From Acidimicrobiales bacterium (GTDB lineage Bacteria; Actinomycetota; Acidimicrobiia; Acidimicrobiales; SKKL01), in NCBI GenBank assembly GCA_034521975.1, contig JAXHLR010000005.1:434001-498000 (forward strand): 64,000 nucleotides of DNA, in the 5' to 3' direction. Each line of letters starts with the position of its first letter. Position 1 is the first letter of the stretch. The notes under the pieces are model-generated. The model was not told where the DNA came from, ran no database searches, and worked only from the letters and a program-made list of their open reading frames with translations. Below, piece after piece: positions 1-12,776 of this stretch. The position numbers and the translations under genes are program-made.

Positions 1-8
1 CCCGGCGG

Positions 9-1244
9 TCACCGGTCGGACCCACCGGCTCGGCGGGCGACGATCGCGTAGTCGAGTGGACCGAACAACGCCCAGTTGAGGTGACCGAGCGACTCGTCGA
101 CCTCCCCGGCTTCGGCGTCGTCGGACGAAGCCCCGTCGGGCCAGTGGGGGAGCGGCCGGTGCTCGGACGGATGCACGTAGCGGACCTCGACCTCGGAGAA
201 CCCCCGGTTGGCCACGAGGAACTCCAGGAACTGGGGGTGCAACGGCTTCAGGTGGGTGGGATCGAGGTAGAACGACGCGGCGCCGACCGACACGTTGGTG
301 GGGTTCGGGGTCTCGAGCAGCAGCACCCCACCCGGTCGCAGGACCCGCAGCGCGGCGTCGATGAGGTCGATCAGGGTGTCGAGATCGAGGTGCTCGGCCA
401 CGTGGAAGGCGGTGACCGCCCCGAGCGATGCATCGGGCAGGTCGTGGAGGTGGGCCAGCGCGTCGCCCCGGCGGACGTCGAGACCCCGGGCGCTGCAGTC
501 GGCCACGAACGCCTCGTTGATCTCGATGCCGTAGGCCTCGATCCCGCGTGAGGCCAGCACGTCGAGCCACTCGCCCCGGCCGCTGCCGATGTCGAGCAGC
601 GGGGCCGACTCACAGGCGGTCGCCACATCGTCCAGGTAGGCCGACACCAGGTCGCGGATCTGCTCCGCCGAGCCACGAAAGGTGGCTTCGAGGTCGCGGT
701 ACAGCCGGTCGTGGCTGGCGTCGAGCTCGCGGCTGAGTTGGTTGCCGCGGGCTCCTCCACCCCCGCCACCGTCGTCGTCGGAGCCGGCGTCGCGGGCGAT
801 CCTGGCCAGGCGGTCGATCTGGCCGCGCAGCACCGCGACCTCTTCGCGCAGCTCGTCGATCGCGGCCGCCTGTTCGGAGATGGTCACATCGGAGGTGGCG
901 AGGGCCGCCTGGAGCCGGGCGGCGGATCGCTCGCGTTCCAGCAGCAGCTCTTCGACGGCCTGGAACATGCCCAGGTTGAACTGCACCTGGTGGCTGCTCA
1001 CCGGCCGGCTCACCGCCAGCAGCAACCGCTTCAGCGACCGCAACCGGGCCTCGGGAGGAAGCTGGGTGCCCATCATCAGGAACGGGCGGGCGGCGTCGAG
1101 GCCCTGCTGGGCCACCCCGAGCGACCCCATCGGGGGGTGGGCGGCCGCCGAGCCGACCTCGGCGCCCGATCGGCGCGCGACCTCGTCGATCAGTTCGATG
1201 TCGTTGCGGAGGTCGGGGTCCTCGGCCGAGCTCATGGGCGCCAT
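9..1244 (-). CDS. SAM-dependent methyltransferase with N-terminal coiled coil
   Basis: A 411-residue protein. The C-terminal half is a class I SAM-dependent methyltransferase: motif I LLDIGSGRGEW at about residues 216-226, an acidic residue ending strand 2 (AYGIEIN), and a post-motif region LRPGGVLLLETPNP. The N-terminal part has a long charged helix (about 92-150, probable coiled coil) and a glycine/aspartate linker (155-166). This architecture is common in methyltransferases of surface-polysaccharide clusters, where the coiled coil positions the enzyme with glycosyltransferases. The substrate cannot be read from sequence. A second ATG lies three codons in (1235). A TAGTCT hexamer on the minus strand (1276-1271) would give a leader of 20-30 bases. 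Confidence 0.8.
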   Translation of the reverse strand: MAPMSSAEDPDLRNDIELIDEVARRSGAEVGSAAAHPPMGSLGVAQQGLDAARPFLMMGTQLPPEARLRSLKRLLLAVSRPVSSHQVQFNLGMFQAVEELLLERERSAARLQAALATSDVTISEQAAAIDELREEVAVLRGQIDRLARIARDAGSDDDGGGGGGARGNQLSRELDASHDRLYRDLEATFRGSAEQIRDLVSAYLDDVATACESAPLLDIGSGRGEWLDVLASRGIEAYGIEINEAFVADCSARGLDVRRGDALAHLHDLPDASLGAVTAFHVAEHLDLDTLIDLIDAALRVLRPGGVLLLETPNPTNVSVGAASFYLDPTHLKPLHPQFLEFLVANRGFSEVEVRYVHPSEHRPLPHWPDGASSDDAEAGEVDESLGHLNWALFGPLDYAIVARRAGGSDR

Positions 1245-1283
1245 CTCGTCGGTGGGTCGGGCAGCGTCACAGACTACTGCCGG

Positions 1284-2261
1284 TCAGATGCCGGCTTGAC
1301 CGAGGATCTGGCGGGCACCGGCGGCCGGGGTGAGCTCGCCCCGCGACACCGCCGCCTCGGCGGCCTCGACGGCCGCGGCCACCCGGGGGTCACCCAGCAG
1401 CCGGTCGTGCAGCTCCTGGCGGACCTCGTCCCACATCCACGCGGTCGCCTGCCGGGCACGACGCCGGGTGCGTTCGCTCGCGGCCTCGGCCTCGCCGGCC
1501 AGCGCCACGATGGCATCCCACACCTCGGCGATCCCGTGGTTGGCCAGAGCCGACGCGGTGAGCACCGCGGGCGCCTCGCCGTCCCATCGGGGGCGCATGA
1601 GCCCGAGGGCGTTGCGGTAGTCGGCGGCGGTGCGGTTGGCGGCGTCGGCGAGCTCGCCGTCGGCCTTGTTGACCACCACCAGGTCGGCCAGCTCCATGAT
1701 CCCCCGCTTGATGCCCTGCAGGTCGTCGCCGCCTCCGGGGGCCACCAGCAGGAGGAACTCATCGACCAGGTCGGACACCGCGGTCTCGGACTGGCCGACC
1801 CCCACCGTCTCGACGAAGACCACCCCGAAGCCGGCGGCCTCGCACAGCAGCATCGCCTCGCGGGTGCGGCGAGCCACCCCGCCGAGGGTGGCTCCGGCGG
1901 GGGAGGGGCGGATGAACGCGGCATCGTGGCGAACCAGGTCGACCATGCGGGTCTTGTCGCCCAGGATCGACCCGCCCGAACGGCGGCTCGACGGGTCGAC
2001 GGCCAGCACCGCCAGCCGGTGATCGAGGCCGACCACGTGCAGCCCCAACACCTCGATGAAGGTCGACTTGCCCACCCCGGGGCTGCCGCTGATGCCCACG
2101 CGTGTGGCGTCGCCCGTGTGGGGGAGCAGCGCGTCGAGCAGGGCGATGGCCCGGTCGCGGTGGTCGGGGCGGGTGGATTCGACCAGCGTGATGGCCCGCG
2201 CCAGGGCCCGCCGGTCGCCCGCCACGATCTCCCCGGCCAGGTGGTCGACGGTCTCGCCCAC
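1284..2261 (-). CDS. meaB: MeaB, methylmalonyl-CoA mutase-associated GTPase
   Basis: A 325-residue G3E-family P-loop GTPase that gates cobalamin loading and protects methylmalonyl-CoA mutase. Visible motifs are Walker A GSPGVGKST (59-67), the switch sequence ETVGVGQSE (151-159) and the guanine-specificity motif NKAD (198-201). Length matches the ArgK/MeaB family. The GTG start immediately follows the TGA stop of the mutase gene (stop 2264-2262, start 2261-2259), so the two are almost certainly co-transcribed and translationally coupled. Confidence 0.95.
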   Translation of the reverse strand: MGETVDHLAGEIVAGDRRALARAITLVESTRPDHRDRAIALLDALLPHTGDATRVGISGSPGVGKSTFIEVLGLHVVGLDHRLAVLAVDPSSRRSGGSILGDKTRMVDLVRHDAAFIRPSPAGATLGGVARRTREAMLLCEAAGFGVVFVETVGVGQSETAVSDLVDEFLLLVAPGGGDDLQGIKRGIMELADLVVVNKADGELADAANRTAADYRNALGLMRPRWDGEAPAVLTASALANHGIAEVWDAIVALAGEAEAASERTRRRARQATAWMWDEVRQELHDRLLGDPRVAAAVEAAEAAVSRGELTPAAGARQILGQAGI

Positions 2262-4406
<2,145 letters not shown>

Positions 4407-4418
4407 GGCTCGATGCTA
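4407..4418 (-). promoter_or_regulatory. Leaderless promoter -10 of mutB
   Basis: On the minus strand TAGCAT (4418-4413) is followed by six bases and then the mutB ATG. This spacing places the transcription start at or next to the start codon; there is no Shine-Dalgarno sequence. Confidence 0.6.
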
Positions 4419-4444
4419 CGTCCGGTCGGCGGCCGGCTCGAATC

Positions 4445-5131
4445 TCAGCCGACGCGGTCCATCCAGGCTGTTCCACCCTCGACCTGGATGCTCATCCGGT
4501 CACCCTCGCACTCGAAGGTGCCGGCGCCGCCCATCAGGTCGGTCTGCATGCCCTCGACCGGTGGCATGGTCATGGTCTGGCCGCCCACCGTGGCCGTGGC
4601 CTCGACCGTGGAGTTCGATTCGACCTCGGTCATGGAGAAGCTGCCGTCGTCGCCGGCGGTGTAGGTGCCGTGATCGACGCCGTCGCGGACGATCGTGGCC
4701 TCGCCCGATGGGTTCGTCATCACGGCGTTGATCGTCCACTGGTCGTAGGTGGTGGTGACGCTTCCATCGGCACGGAGCTCGATGGTGACGGGGCCGGTCA
4801 CGCTCTCGACGGTCATCTGGCCCTCGGCCATCGACTCCATGGTCTCGGCGAAGGCATCGTTGTCGCTCACCCAGGTGCCGATCACGCACTCGGCGCCGCT
4901 GGCCACCTCGGGTTCGGTGGTGGTCGTCGTCGGCTCGGCCGTGGTGGTGGTCGTGTCGTCGGTGTCCTCGTCGTCGTCGGTGTCGGGGGCGTCGTCAGTG
5001 TCGGCCTCGCTGGTGCCGTCGTCGCCGGCACCCACCGCTGCGGGATCGTCGTCGTTGCCGCACGCGGCGAGGAGCATCATCAGGGCCGCGAGCACGGCGA
5101 TGAACCAACGATGTCGGGGGGTGTTGCTCAT
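4445..5131 (-). CDS. Secreted lipoprotein of unknown function
   Basis: A 228-residue predicted lipoprotein. It has a basic N-terminus, a hydrophobic segment (about 10-21) and lipobox LLAAC with lipidated Cys24. A low-complexity linker rich in Asp, Thr and Glu (about 25-75) follows, as is typical of actinobacterial surface lipoproteins. The folded part (about 78-228) has two cysteines that could form a disulfide and alternating strands suggesting a beta-sandwich or barrel. I do not recognise the family. It is a separate unit 38 bases upstream of mutB on the same strand. Confidence 0.75.
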   Translation of the reverse strand: MSNTPRHRWFIAVLAALMMLLAACGNDDDPAAVGAGDDGTSEADTDDAPDTDDDEDTDDTTTTTAEPTTTTTEPEVASGAECVIGTWVSDNDAFAETMESMAEGQMTVESVTGPVTIELRADGSVTTTYDQWTINAVMTNPSGEATIVRDGVDHGTYTAGDDGSFSMTEVESNSTVEATATVGGQTMTMPPVEGMQTDLMGGAGTFECEGDRMSIQVEGGTAWMDRVG

Positions 5132-5244
5132 GGGGTGGATGCCTCTGTCGGGTCGTGGGTGTGTGGTTCTTCGATCATCTTGTCGGTTGGGGCGGCCTTC
5201 GGTTACATCGTCTCGTGGTTGGACGTCGTGACCCGCACGCCCGG

Positions 5245-5259
5245 TAGCCTCGGGCGGAC
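5245..5259 (+). promoter_or_regulatory. -10 element upstream of the RDD gene
   Basis: TAGCCT (5245-5250) lies nine bases before the ATG at 5260, with no Shine-Dalgarno sequence between, consistent with leaderless or near-leaderless transcription. Confidence 0.45.
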
Positions 5260-5814
5260 ATGGCCACCGACGATCACCCCGATGTTCCCGAACCCGACGA
5301 CACCTGGTCCGACGACCCGCCCGCCGACGACGCCGAGTGGGAGATCGACGAGCTCCCCGAGTCGGGGCCCGGATCTCTCGCCCCCATCTGGGCCCGCGGC
5401 CTCGCCCGAGTCATCGACCTCTTCATCGTCGGCCTCGCCGGGTCGCTGGTCGCCCAGGTCTCGGGCCTCATCGAGGTGGTCGACGACGAGGTGGTCTCCC
5501 AGAACCCCACGCTGGCCATCCTGATCCTGCTGGTGGTGTGGGCCCTCTACGAGGTCACCGGCACCGCCAGCGGGGGTCGCACCGTCGGCAAGCTCATGCT
5601 CGGGTTGCGCATCCGCAGCACAGAGGTCGACCAGGCGCCGCCACCGAGCAAATCGCTGGTCCGCTGGCTCCTCCCCGCCATCGCGCTGCTGCTGCCCATC
5701 GCCGGACTGCAGCTCGCGGTCCTGTTGATCGTGTACTTCTCCGCGGTCACCAACCCGAGGTACCAGGGCTTCCACGACCGCTTCGCGAACACCCTCGTCG
5801 TCCGCAACCGCTGA
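5260..5814 (+). CDS. RDD family membrane protein
   Basis: A 184-residue protein with a strongly acidic cytoplasmic N-terminal tail (about 1-42), then an RDD domain. The Arg-Asp signature is in GLARVIDLFIVG, there are three hydrophobic segments (about 52-70, 85-100, 130-152), and the conserved GGRTVGKLMLGLRI loop lies between them. The C-terminus FHDRFANTLVV is typical of RDD proteins, which are generally of unknown or transport-related function. An SDR gene follows after 17 bases. Confidence 0.85.
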   Translation: MATDDHPDVPEPDDTWSDDPPADDAEWEIDELPESGPGSLAPIWARGLARVIDLFIVGLAGSLVAQVSGLIEVVDDEVVSQNPTLAILILLVVWALYEVTGTASGGRTVGKLMLGLRIRSTEVDQAPPPSKSLVRWLLPAIALLLPIAGLQLAVLLIVYFSAVTNPRYQGFHDRFANTLVVRNR

Positions 5815-5831
5815 CCCTCGTTCGCCACACG

Positions 5832-6482
5832 ATGGACGTCGTCATCGCCGGTGGGCACGGACAGATCGCCAGACTCCTCACCCGTCGCCTCGCGGGCGAC
5901 GGCCACCGCGTCCGTGGCCTCATCCGCAACCCCGGTCACACGCCCGACCTCGAGGCCGACGGTGCCGAGCCGGTGGAGTGCGACCTCGAGACAGCGGGCG
6001 ACGACGAGCTCGACTCCGCGGTGGCCGGAGCCGACGCCCTCGTGTTCGCCGCCGGGGCGGGACCGGGGTCGGGAGCCGAGCGCAAGGAGACCGTCGACCT
6101 CGGTGGTGCGGTGCGCACCATCGAGGCGTGTCGCCGCAACGGTGTCGCCCGCTACGTCATGGTCAGCGCCATGGGCACCGACGAGCCACCACAGGACGAT
6201 GCCGTCTTCAGCGTCTACCTGCGGGCCAAGGCCCACGCCGACGAGGCCCTGCGCGGGTCGGGCCTCGACCACACGATCGTGCGGCCGGGACGGCTGACCG
6301 ACGATCCGCCCACCGGCCGGGTGCAACTCGCCCGCCACGTGGAGCGGGCCGAGATCAGCCGAGCCGACGTGGCCCACGTGCTGGCTGCCGTGCTCGACGA
6401 GCCGGCCACCATCGGCCACACCTTCGAGGTGGTCGGCGGCGACACCCCGATCGACGAGGCGTTGCAGGGCCTGGTGGGCTGA
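5832..6482 (+). CDS. NAD(P)-binding SDR-type (atypical, YwnB-like) protein
   Basis: A 216-residue single-domain Rossmann protein. The glycine-rich motif AGGHGQIA sits at residues 6-13, and the strand and helix pattern matches atypical short-chain dehydrogenases (NAD(P)H-binding, SDR_a5 type), which usually lack the YxxxK catalytic pair. YVMVSAMG occupies the usual active-site strand and RPGRLTDDP the following loop. Probable role: NADPH-dependent reductase or redox-sensing protein; substrate unknown. The ATG at 5832 is 17 bases after the RDD stop codon, so the two genes probably share a transcript. Confidence 0.8.
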   Translation: MDVVIAGGHGQIARLLTRRLAGDGHRVRGLIRNPGHTPDLEADGAEPVECDLETAGDDELDSAVAGADALVFAAGAGPGSGAERKETVDLGGAVRTIEACRRNGVARYVMVSAMGTDEPPQDDAVFSVYLRAKAHADEALRGSGLDHTIVRPGRLTDDPPTGRVQLARHVERAEISRADVAHVLAAVLDEPATIGHTFEVVGGDTPIDEALQGLVG

Positions 6483-6495
6483 CCCGGTGGCGGGG

Positions 6496-8284
<1,789 letters not shown>

Positions 8285-8285
<1 letters not shown>

Positions 8286-8297
8286 ATGGTTACAGCT
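8285..8297 (+). promoter_or_regulatory. -10 element of birA, overlapping the accA start
   Basis: TATGGT (8285-8290) is seven bases before the preferred birA ATG (8298). The hexamer overlaps the start codon of the divergent carboxylase gene: the palindrome CATATG at 8283-8288 holds an ATG on each strand. Confidence 0.45.
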
Positions 8298-9098
8298 ATG
8301 CCGGGGGATCACGCCAAAAGAGCGCTCGAAAGTTCTCGGTTCGCCGATCTGCGGTGGGTCGGATCCACCGGCTCGACCAACGCCGACCTGCTGGCGCTGG
8401 CGGCCGAGGGTGCCGCCGACGGGGTGGTGCTGGTGGCCGATCATCAGACGGCGGGCCGTGGCCGGATGGGACGCAGCTGGGAGGCGCCGCCGGGTTCGTC
8501 GCTGCTGTGCTCGATCCTGCTGCGTCCCGACATCCCCGTGGCGATGCTGCAGCTGATCTCGCTGGCCACCGCAATGGCCGCGTCCGACGCTTGCGACACC
8601 GTTGCCGGTGTGCGGCCCCGCCTCAAGTGGCCCAACGACCTCATGGTCGAGGGATCCGACGGCGAGGAGCGCAAGGTGGCCGGCATCCTCGCCGAGTCGA
8701 GCCTCAAGGCCGACGGGGTCGCGGCGGTGGTCGTCGGCATGGGGCTCAACGTCAACTGGCCCGACGCGCTGCCCGACGAGCTGGCCTCCATCGCCACCTC
8801 GCTCAACCACCACGCGGGTCGCGAGATCGATCGGGAGGAGTTGTTGGTCGCCCACCTGCGCGGCCTCGAGACCATGCTCTCCCAGCTCGGCACCGCCGAG
8901 GGGAGCGAGGCGCTGCTGCTCCGCTACCGCCACCTGTCGTGCACCCTCGGCCGGATGGTCCGGGTCGAGCTCTCGTCGGGGGCGCTCACCGGTCAGGCGA
9001 GCGACCTCACCCCCGACGGACATCTGCTGGTCGAGCTTGCCGGCGAGCTGGTCCCGGTCGCCGCGGGCGACGTCGTTCACCTTCGCCCCGCCACCTGA
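8298..9098 (+). CDS. birA: Biotin--[carboxylase] ligase, single-domain BirA
   Basis: A 266-residue enzyme that attaches biotin to the BCCP lysine. It has the adenylation glycine motif GRGRMGRSW (53-61), the biotin/ATP-site motif KWPNDLMV, and a C-terminal SH3-like domain. There is no N-terminal DNA-binding helix-turn-helix, so it is a class I ligase without repressor function. I prefer the ATG at 8298 over the one at 8286 because TATGGT sits seven bases upstream. It is divergent from its substrate gene with essentially no intergenic space. Confidence 0.92.
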   Translation: MPGDHAKRALESSRFADLRWVGSTGSTNADLLALAAEGAADGVVLVADHQTAGRGRMGRSWEAPPGSSLLCSILLRPDIPVAMLQLISLATAMAASDACDTVAGVRPRLKWPNDLMVEGSDGEERKVAGILAESSLKADGVAAVVVGMGLNVNWPDALPDELASIATSLNHHAGREIDREELLVAHLRGLETMLSQLGTAEGSEALLLRYRHLSCTLGRMVRVELSSGALTGQASDLTPDGHLLVELAGELVPVAAGDVVHLRPAT

Positions 9099-9109
9099 AC
9101 CGCCCCGGA

Positions 9110-9946
9110 TCAGGGGTCGAGGTCGCTGCGCATCAGCTCGGACAGCGCCGCGGCGGCGGCCTCGGTGAGCGGCCCGGGGCACTCGCGCAGCCCGATGCCG
9201 TCGACCGAGGCGATGGCCTGCACGTCGCGGGTCGACGAGGTGAGGAACGCCTCGTCGGCGTCGAAGAGCACATCGAGGGGCAGGTCCTCCTCGACGGCGT
9301 CGGTGACCTCGAGGACGAGGTCGCGGGTGATGCCGGCCAGGGGACCGGCCGACAGCGGTGGGGTGACGAGCCGCCCTTCGATCCCGACGAAGATGTTGGT
9401 CCCGGTGCCCTCGCAGAGGTTGCCGGCGGTGTTGGCGAAGATGGCCTCGCTGGCATCCGCCGCGGCGGCACGGGCCAGGGCCATCACGTTCTCGGCATAG
9501 GACGTGGTCTTCAACCCGGTGAGGGCTCCGCGCTCGTTGCGGGTCCACTCGACGGTCATGACGTCGGTGCCCTGCTCGCTGTGAGCCAGCTCGCTCACGG
9601 CCAGCAGCAGGGTGGTGCCCTCGTCGCCCCGGTTCGAACCCATCGGCCCGGGTCCGCCCGTGAGGGTGATGCGAAGGCGTCCGCCGTCGACGCCGTTGGC
9701 CTCGATCACCTCGGCGGCAGCGGCGCGCACCAGATCGGCGTCGGGGACCTCGAGCCCGAGCGCGGTGGCCGAGCGCTCGAGACGGCGCAGGTGGCGGCTC
9801 ATCGCGAACGGCACGGTCCCGACGATCTTGAGCGTCTCGAACACGCCGTCGCCCACGGTCATCCCGTGGTCGAACGGTGAGATCCTGGCCTCGTCGGTGG
9901 GGAGCACCTGCCCGTTGATCCACACCTTGTCGGTCGAGTTGGTCAT
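9110..9946 (-). CDS. Class IV aminotransferase (PabC/IlvE fold)
   Basis: A 278-residue PLP enzyme of fold type IV. Lys146 in LTGLKTTSYAEN is the expected Schiff-base lysine. The N-terminal motif FDHGMTVGDGVFETLK and the phosphate-binding EGTGTNIF loop are clear. The size and GDGVFET motif fit aminodeoxychorismate lyase (PabC) or a D-/branched-chain aminotransferase; sequence alone does not separate them, and no folate or branched-chain gene is adjacent. Convergent with birA, with 11 bases between the stops. Confidence 0.85.
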   Translation of the reverse strand: MTNSTDKVWINGQVLPTDEARISPFDHGMTVGDGVFETLKIVGTVPFAMSRHLRRLERSATALGLEVPDADLVRAAAAEVIEANGVDGGRLRITLTGGPGPMGSNRGDEGTTLLLAVSELAHSEQGTDVMTVEWTRNERGALTGLKTTSYAENVMALARAAAADASEAIFANTAGNLCEGTGTNIFVGIEGRLVTPPLSAGPLAGITRDLVLEVTDAVEEDLPLDVLFDADEAFLTSSTRDVQAIASVDGIGLRECPGPLTEAAAAALSELMRSDLDP

Positions 9947-9958
9947 GGCCCGATCCTA
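9947..9958 (-). promoter_or_regulatory. Leaderless promoter -10 of the aminotransferase
   Basis: On the minus strand TAGGAT (9958-9953) is followed by six bases and the ATG at 9946. No ribosome-binding site is present. Confidence 0.6.
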
Positions 9959-9994
9959 GGAGCCGCCGCGGTGAGCGGCCGCGGGTCTCGTTGG

Positions 9995-10006
9995 TACGCT
10001 GGACCG
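9995..10006 (+). promoter_or_regulatory. Leaderless promoter -10 of the LCP gene
   Basis: TACGCT (9995-10000) lies exactly six bases before GTG 10007. This decides the start of the LCP gene against an in-frame GTG at 9971. Confidence 0.55.
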
Positions 10007-11479
10007 GTGCGGTCAAGCCCATCACGGGTGCGCGGGCGACGAACATGGCCCCAACGCCTGCTCCTCGCCGTCAACGTGGCCCTGGTGCTCGTCGCCCTCG
10101 GGGCGGCAGCGCTGCTGGGCTACGGCTACGAGAAGGCCGGCAGGTTCCCGCGGATGGCGCTGTCGGGGGTGCTGGCCGAGGTCGAGGCCTCCTCGGGCGA
10201 GGGCGCCATGAACGTGCTGTTGGTCGGGACCGACACCGCCGAAGGGCTCGACCCGGATGATCCGGTGCTCGAGGGCCGGCCGGAGTCCAATGACCTGACC
10301 GACAGCATCATGATCCTGCGGATCGACCCTGCCGCCAACGACGCCGCGCTGCTGTCGATCCCCCGCGACCTGTGGGTGCCGATCGCGGGAACCGACCAGT
10401 CCAACAAGATCAACACCGCCTACTCGGTCGGTGGAGCGAGCGCGCTGATCGAGACGATCGACGACTACCTCGGCATCCCTGTGAACCACTTCGTGGCCGT
10501 CGACTTCGCCGGGTTCCAGCAGGTGGTCTCGGCCATCGGCGGGGTGGAGGTGTACTTCCCGCACCCCGCCCGCGACCAGGGCAGTGGCCTGTTCGTGCCC
10601 GAAGCCGGATGCCAGCTGCTCGACCCGGCCCAGGCGCTGGCGTACTCCCGTGCCCGCCACTACGAGAACCGGATCGACGGCCGCTGGGTCCCGGACCGCC
10701 AGGCCGATTTCGGGCGAATGCAGCGCCAGCAGGAGTTCATGCGCCGAGCGCTCAGCCGGGCGATCGACCGCGGCGCCCGCAACCCCGTCACCCTCAACGC
10801 CCTGCTGAACGCGGTCGACGGCGCCCTCGTCCTCGACGATCAGCTCACCACCGGCCAGATCGTCGACATCGCATCCGCCTTCCGCCTGTTCAACCCCGAG
10901 GAACTCAACAGCTACAGCCTCCAGGGGTACGTGTCGGACCAGATGATCCGGGGACAGTCGGCACTGGTGTTGCACGAAGCCGAAGCCGACCCCGTCCTCG
11001 ACCTGTTCCGCGGCGAGCAGGGGCTGGACCCGACACCCGAGACGGTGCGGCTCCGGGTCCTCAACGGCAGCGGCGCCCCCGACCAGGCGTGGGACGTGGC
11101 CGAGTCGTTGCGGGCCGCAGGCTTCGGGGTCCCGATGACCGACAACCTCAGAGGCGACACCATCTCGCGGACCGAGATCCGCCATCACCCCGGGCAGCGT
11201 GCCTCGGCCGAGCTCCTCGCCCGGTACCTGGTCACCTCACCACGACTGGTGGAAGACCGCTCGCTGTCGTTCGTCCCCATCGAGCTGGTCACCGGCACCG
11301 ACTTCCGTGGCGTCATCGAGCCCGACGATCAGAGCGATTCAGAGGGGTCGTCCGGGAGCGGCGGCACCGCTTCGACGAGCACGTCGTCGAGCAGTTCCAC
11401 CACGACACCGTCGACCGCTCCTCCCAGCACCGATGATGAGGCTCCGGCCGACGAGTCCTCTCCGCCTCCCCGGTGCTGA
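10007..11479 (+). CDS. LytR-CpsA-Psr (LCP) family wall-polymer ligase with LytR_C domain
   Basis: A 490-residue membrane-anchored protein: short cytoplasmic tail, transmembrane helix (about 17-40), then an extracytoplasmic LCP domain. LCP hallmarks are VLLVGTDT, the DSIMILRIDP strand, the SIPRDLWV arginine/aspartate motif, and the late ALAYSRARH motif. A LytR_C domain (around VRLRVLNGSG) and a Ser/Thr-rich tail follow. LCP enzymes transfer lipid-linked glycopolymers to peptidoglycan, which fits its place at the head of a sugar-nucleotide and glycosyltransferase cluster. The C-terminal tail lies across the membrane in the wall. Confidence 0.92.
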   Translation: MRSSPSRVRGRRTWPQRLLLAVNVALVLVALGAAALLGYGYEKAGRFPRMALSGVLAEVEASSGEGAMNVLLVGTDTAEGLDPDDPVLEGRPESNDLTDSIMILRIDPAANDAALLSIPRDLWVPIAGTDQSNKINTAYSVGGASALIETIDDYLGIPVNHFVAVDFAGFQQVVSAIGGVEVYFPHPARDQGSGLFVPEAGCQLLDPAQALAYSRARHYENRIDGRWVPDRQADFGRMQRQQEFMRRALSRAIDRGARNPVTLNALLNAVDGALVLDDQLTTGQIVDIASAFRLFNPEELNSYSLQGYVSDQMIRGQSALVLHEAEADPVLDLFRGEQGLDPTPETVRLRVLNGSGAPDQAWDVAESLRAAGFGVPMTDNLRGDTISRTEIRHHPGQRASAELLARYLVTSPRLVEDRSLSFVPIELVTGTDFRGVIEPDDQSDSEGSSGSGGTASTSTSSSSSTTTPSTAPPSTDDEAPADESSPPPRC

Positions 11480-11487
11480 TGCGGCAC

Positions 11488-11501
11488 TAACCTTGGCGCC
11501 C
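11488..11501 (+). promoter_or_regulatory. -10 element upstream of ugd
   Basis: TAACCT (11488-11493) lies eight bases before the ugd ATG, in the 22-base gap after the LCP gene. Confidence 0.4.
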
Positions 11502-12776
11502 ATGTCGGCAACCATCGCAGTCATCGGAACGGGCTATGTGGGCCTCACCACGGGAGCCGCGTTCGCCGCTCTGGGGCACACGGTGGTGTGCGCCGACATC
11601 GACGAGGACAAGATCCGCCGCCTCAACGACGGCGAGATCCCGATCGTCGAGGACGGCCTCGAGCGCCTGGTCCACGAGAACGTCAAGGCGGGCCGGCTCT
11701 CGTTCGTCGTCGGGGCCGCCAAGGCAGCAGCCGAGTGCGAGTTCTCCTACCTCTGCGTGCCGACACCCCAGGGGCTCGACGGGTCGGCCGACCTGTCGTT
11801 CATCGAGGCGGCAGCGGCCGAGATCGGTCCCGTGCTGCAACCCGAGTCGATCGTGGTCAACAAGTCGACGGTGCCGGTCGGATCGACGCGGGTCGTCGAA
11901 CGGGCGCTGGGCCGCAGCGACGTGTTCGTGGTGTCCAATCCCGAGTTCCTCCGCGAAGGGTCGGCGGTCAACGACTTCATGAAGCCCGACCGGGTCGTGA
12001 TCGGCAGCGACCACCAGGCGGCGGCCATCCGTGTGGCGTCGCTCTACATGGGCATCCCGGCACCGATCATGGTCACCGACCCCGCCTCGGCCGAGACGAT
12101 CAAGTACGCCGCCAACGCCTTCCTGGCCACCAAGCTCTCGTTCGTGAACGCCGTGGCCGCGATCTGCGAGGCCGTGGGCGCCGATGTCGCCGACGTGATG
12201 TTGGGCATCGGCTACGACAAGCGCATCGGCCAGGACTTCCTCCAGCCCGGCCCCGGTTGGGGCGGAAGCTGTTTCCCCAAGGACACGCGGGCATTGGCCC
12301 ACATCGCCGACGAGGCGGGGTACGACTTCCACCTGCTCAAGGGCGTGCTGGCGGTCAACGACGAGCAGTTCGAGCGCGTGGTCGACAAGATCGAGCGCCT
12401 GGTCGGCGGGAGCCTCGACGACACGACGGTGGCGGTGTGGGGGCTCACGTTCAAGGCCCGCACCGACGATCTGCGCGAGTCCCCGTCGCTCGAGATCATC
12501 GGCCGGCTGCGGGACCGTGGCGCCACCATCGTGGGCTACGACCCCGCGGTGCACCGCCAGCTCGACGGCATCACCGTGGTCGACGACCCGTACGCCGCGT
12601 GCGACGGAGCAGACGTGCTGGCGGTGCTGACCGAGTGGGACGAGTTCCGCTGGCTCGACTTCGACAAGGTGGCCGACCTGTTGACCGCACCCCGGGTCGT
12701 CGACGGGCGCAACCTGCTCGACTCGGCTGCGCTGAAGCGACGGGGCTTCACCTACGACGGCATCGGCCGCAGCTGA
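11502..12776 (+). CDS. ugd: UDP-glucose 6-dehydrogenase
   Basis: A 424-residue NAD-dependent enzyme oxidising UDP-glucose to UDP-glucuronate. The N-terminal Rossmann motif is GTGYVGL, the catalytic cysteine is Cys257 in [11 protein letters not shown], and the C-terminal domain has the [15 protein letters not shown] motif. The next gene is a UDP-glucuronate decarboxylase-like SDR whose ATG shares one base with this stop codon (TGATG), so the two steps are coupled. Confidence 0.96.
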   Translation: MSATIAVIGTGYVGLTTGAAFAALGHTVVCADIDEDKIRRLNDGEIPIVEDGLERLVHENVKAGRLSFVVGAAKAAAECEFSYLCVPTPQGLDGSADLSFIEAAAAEIGPVLQPESIVVNKSTVPVGSTRVVERALGRSDVFVVSNPEFLREGSAVNDFMKPDRVVIGSDHQAAAIRVASLYMGIPAPIMVTDPASAETIKYAANAFLATKLSFVNAVAAICEAVGADVADVMLGIGYDKRIGQDFLQPGPGWGGSCFPKDTRALAHIADEAGYDFHLLKGVLAVNDEQFERVVDKIERLVGGSLDDTTVAVWGLTFKARTDDLRESPSLEIIGRLRDRGATIVGYDPAVHRQLDGITVVDDPYAACDGADVLAVLTEWDEFRWLDFDKVADLLTAPRVVDGRNLLDSAALKRRGFTYDGIGRS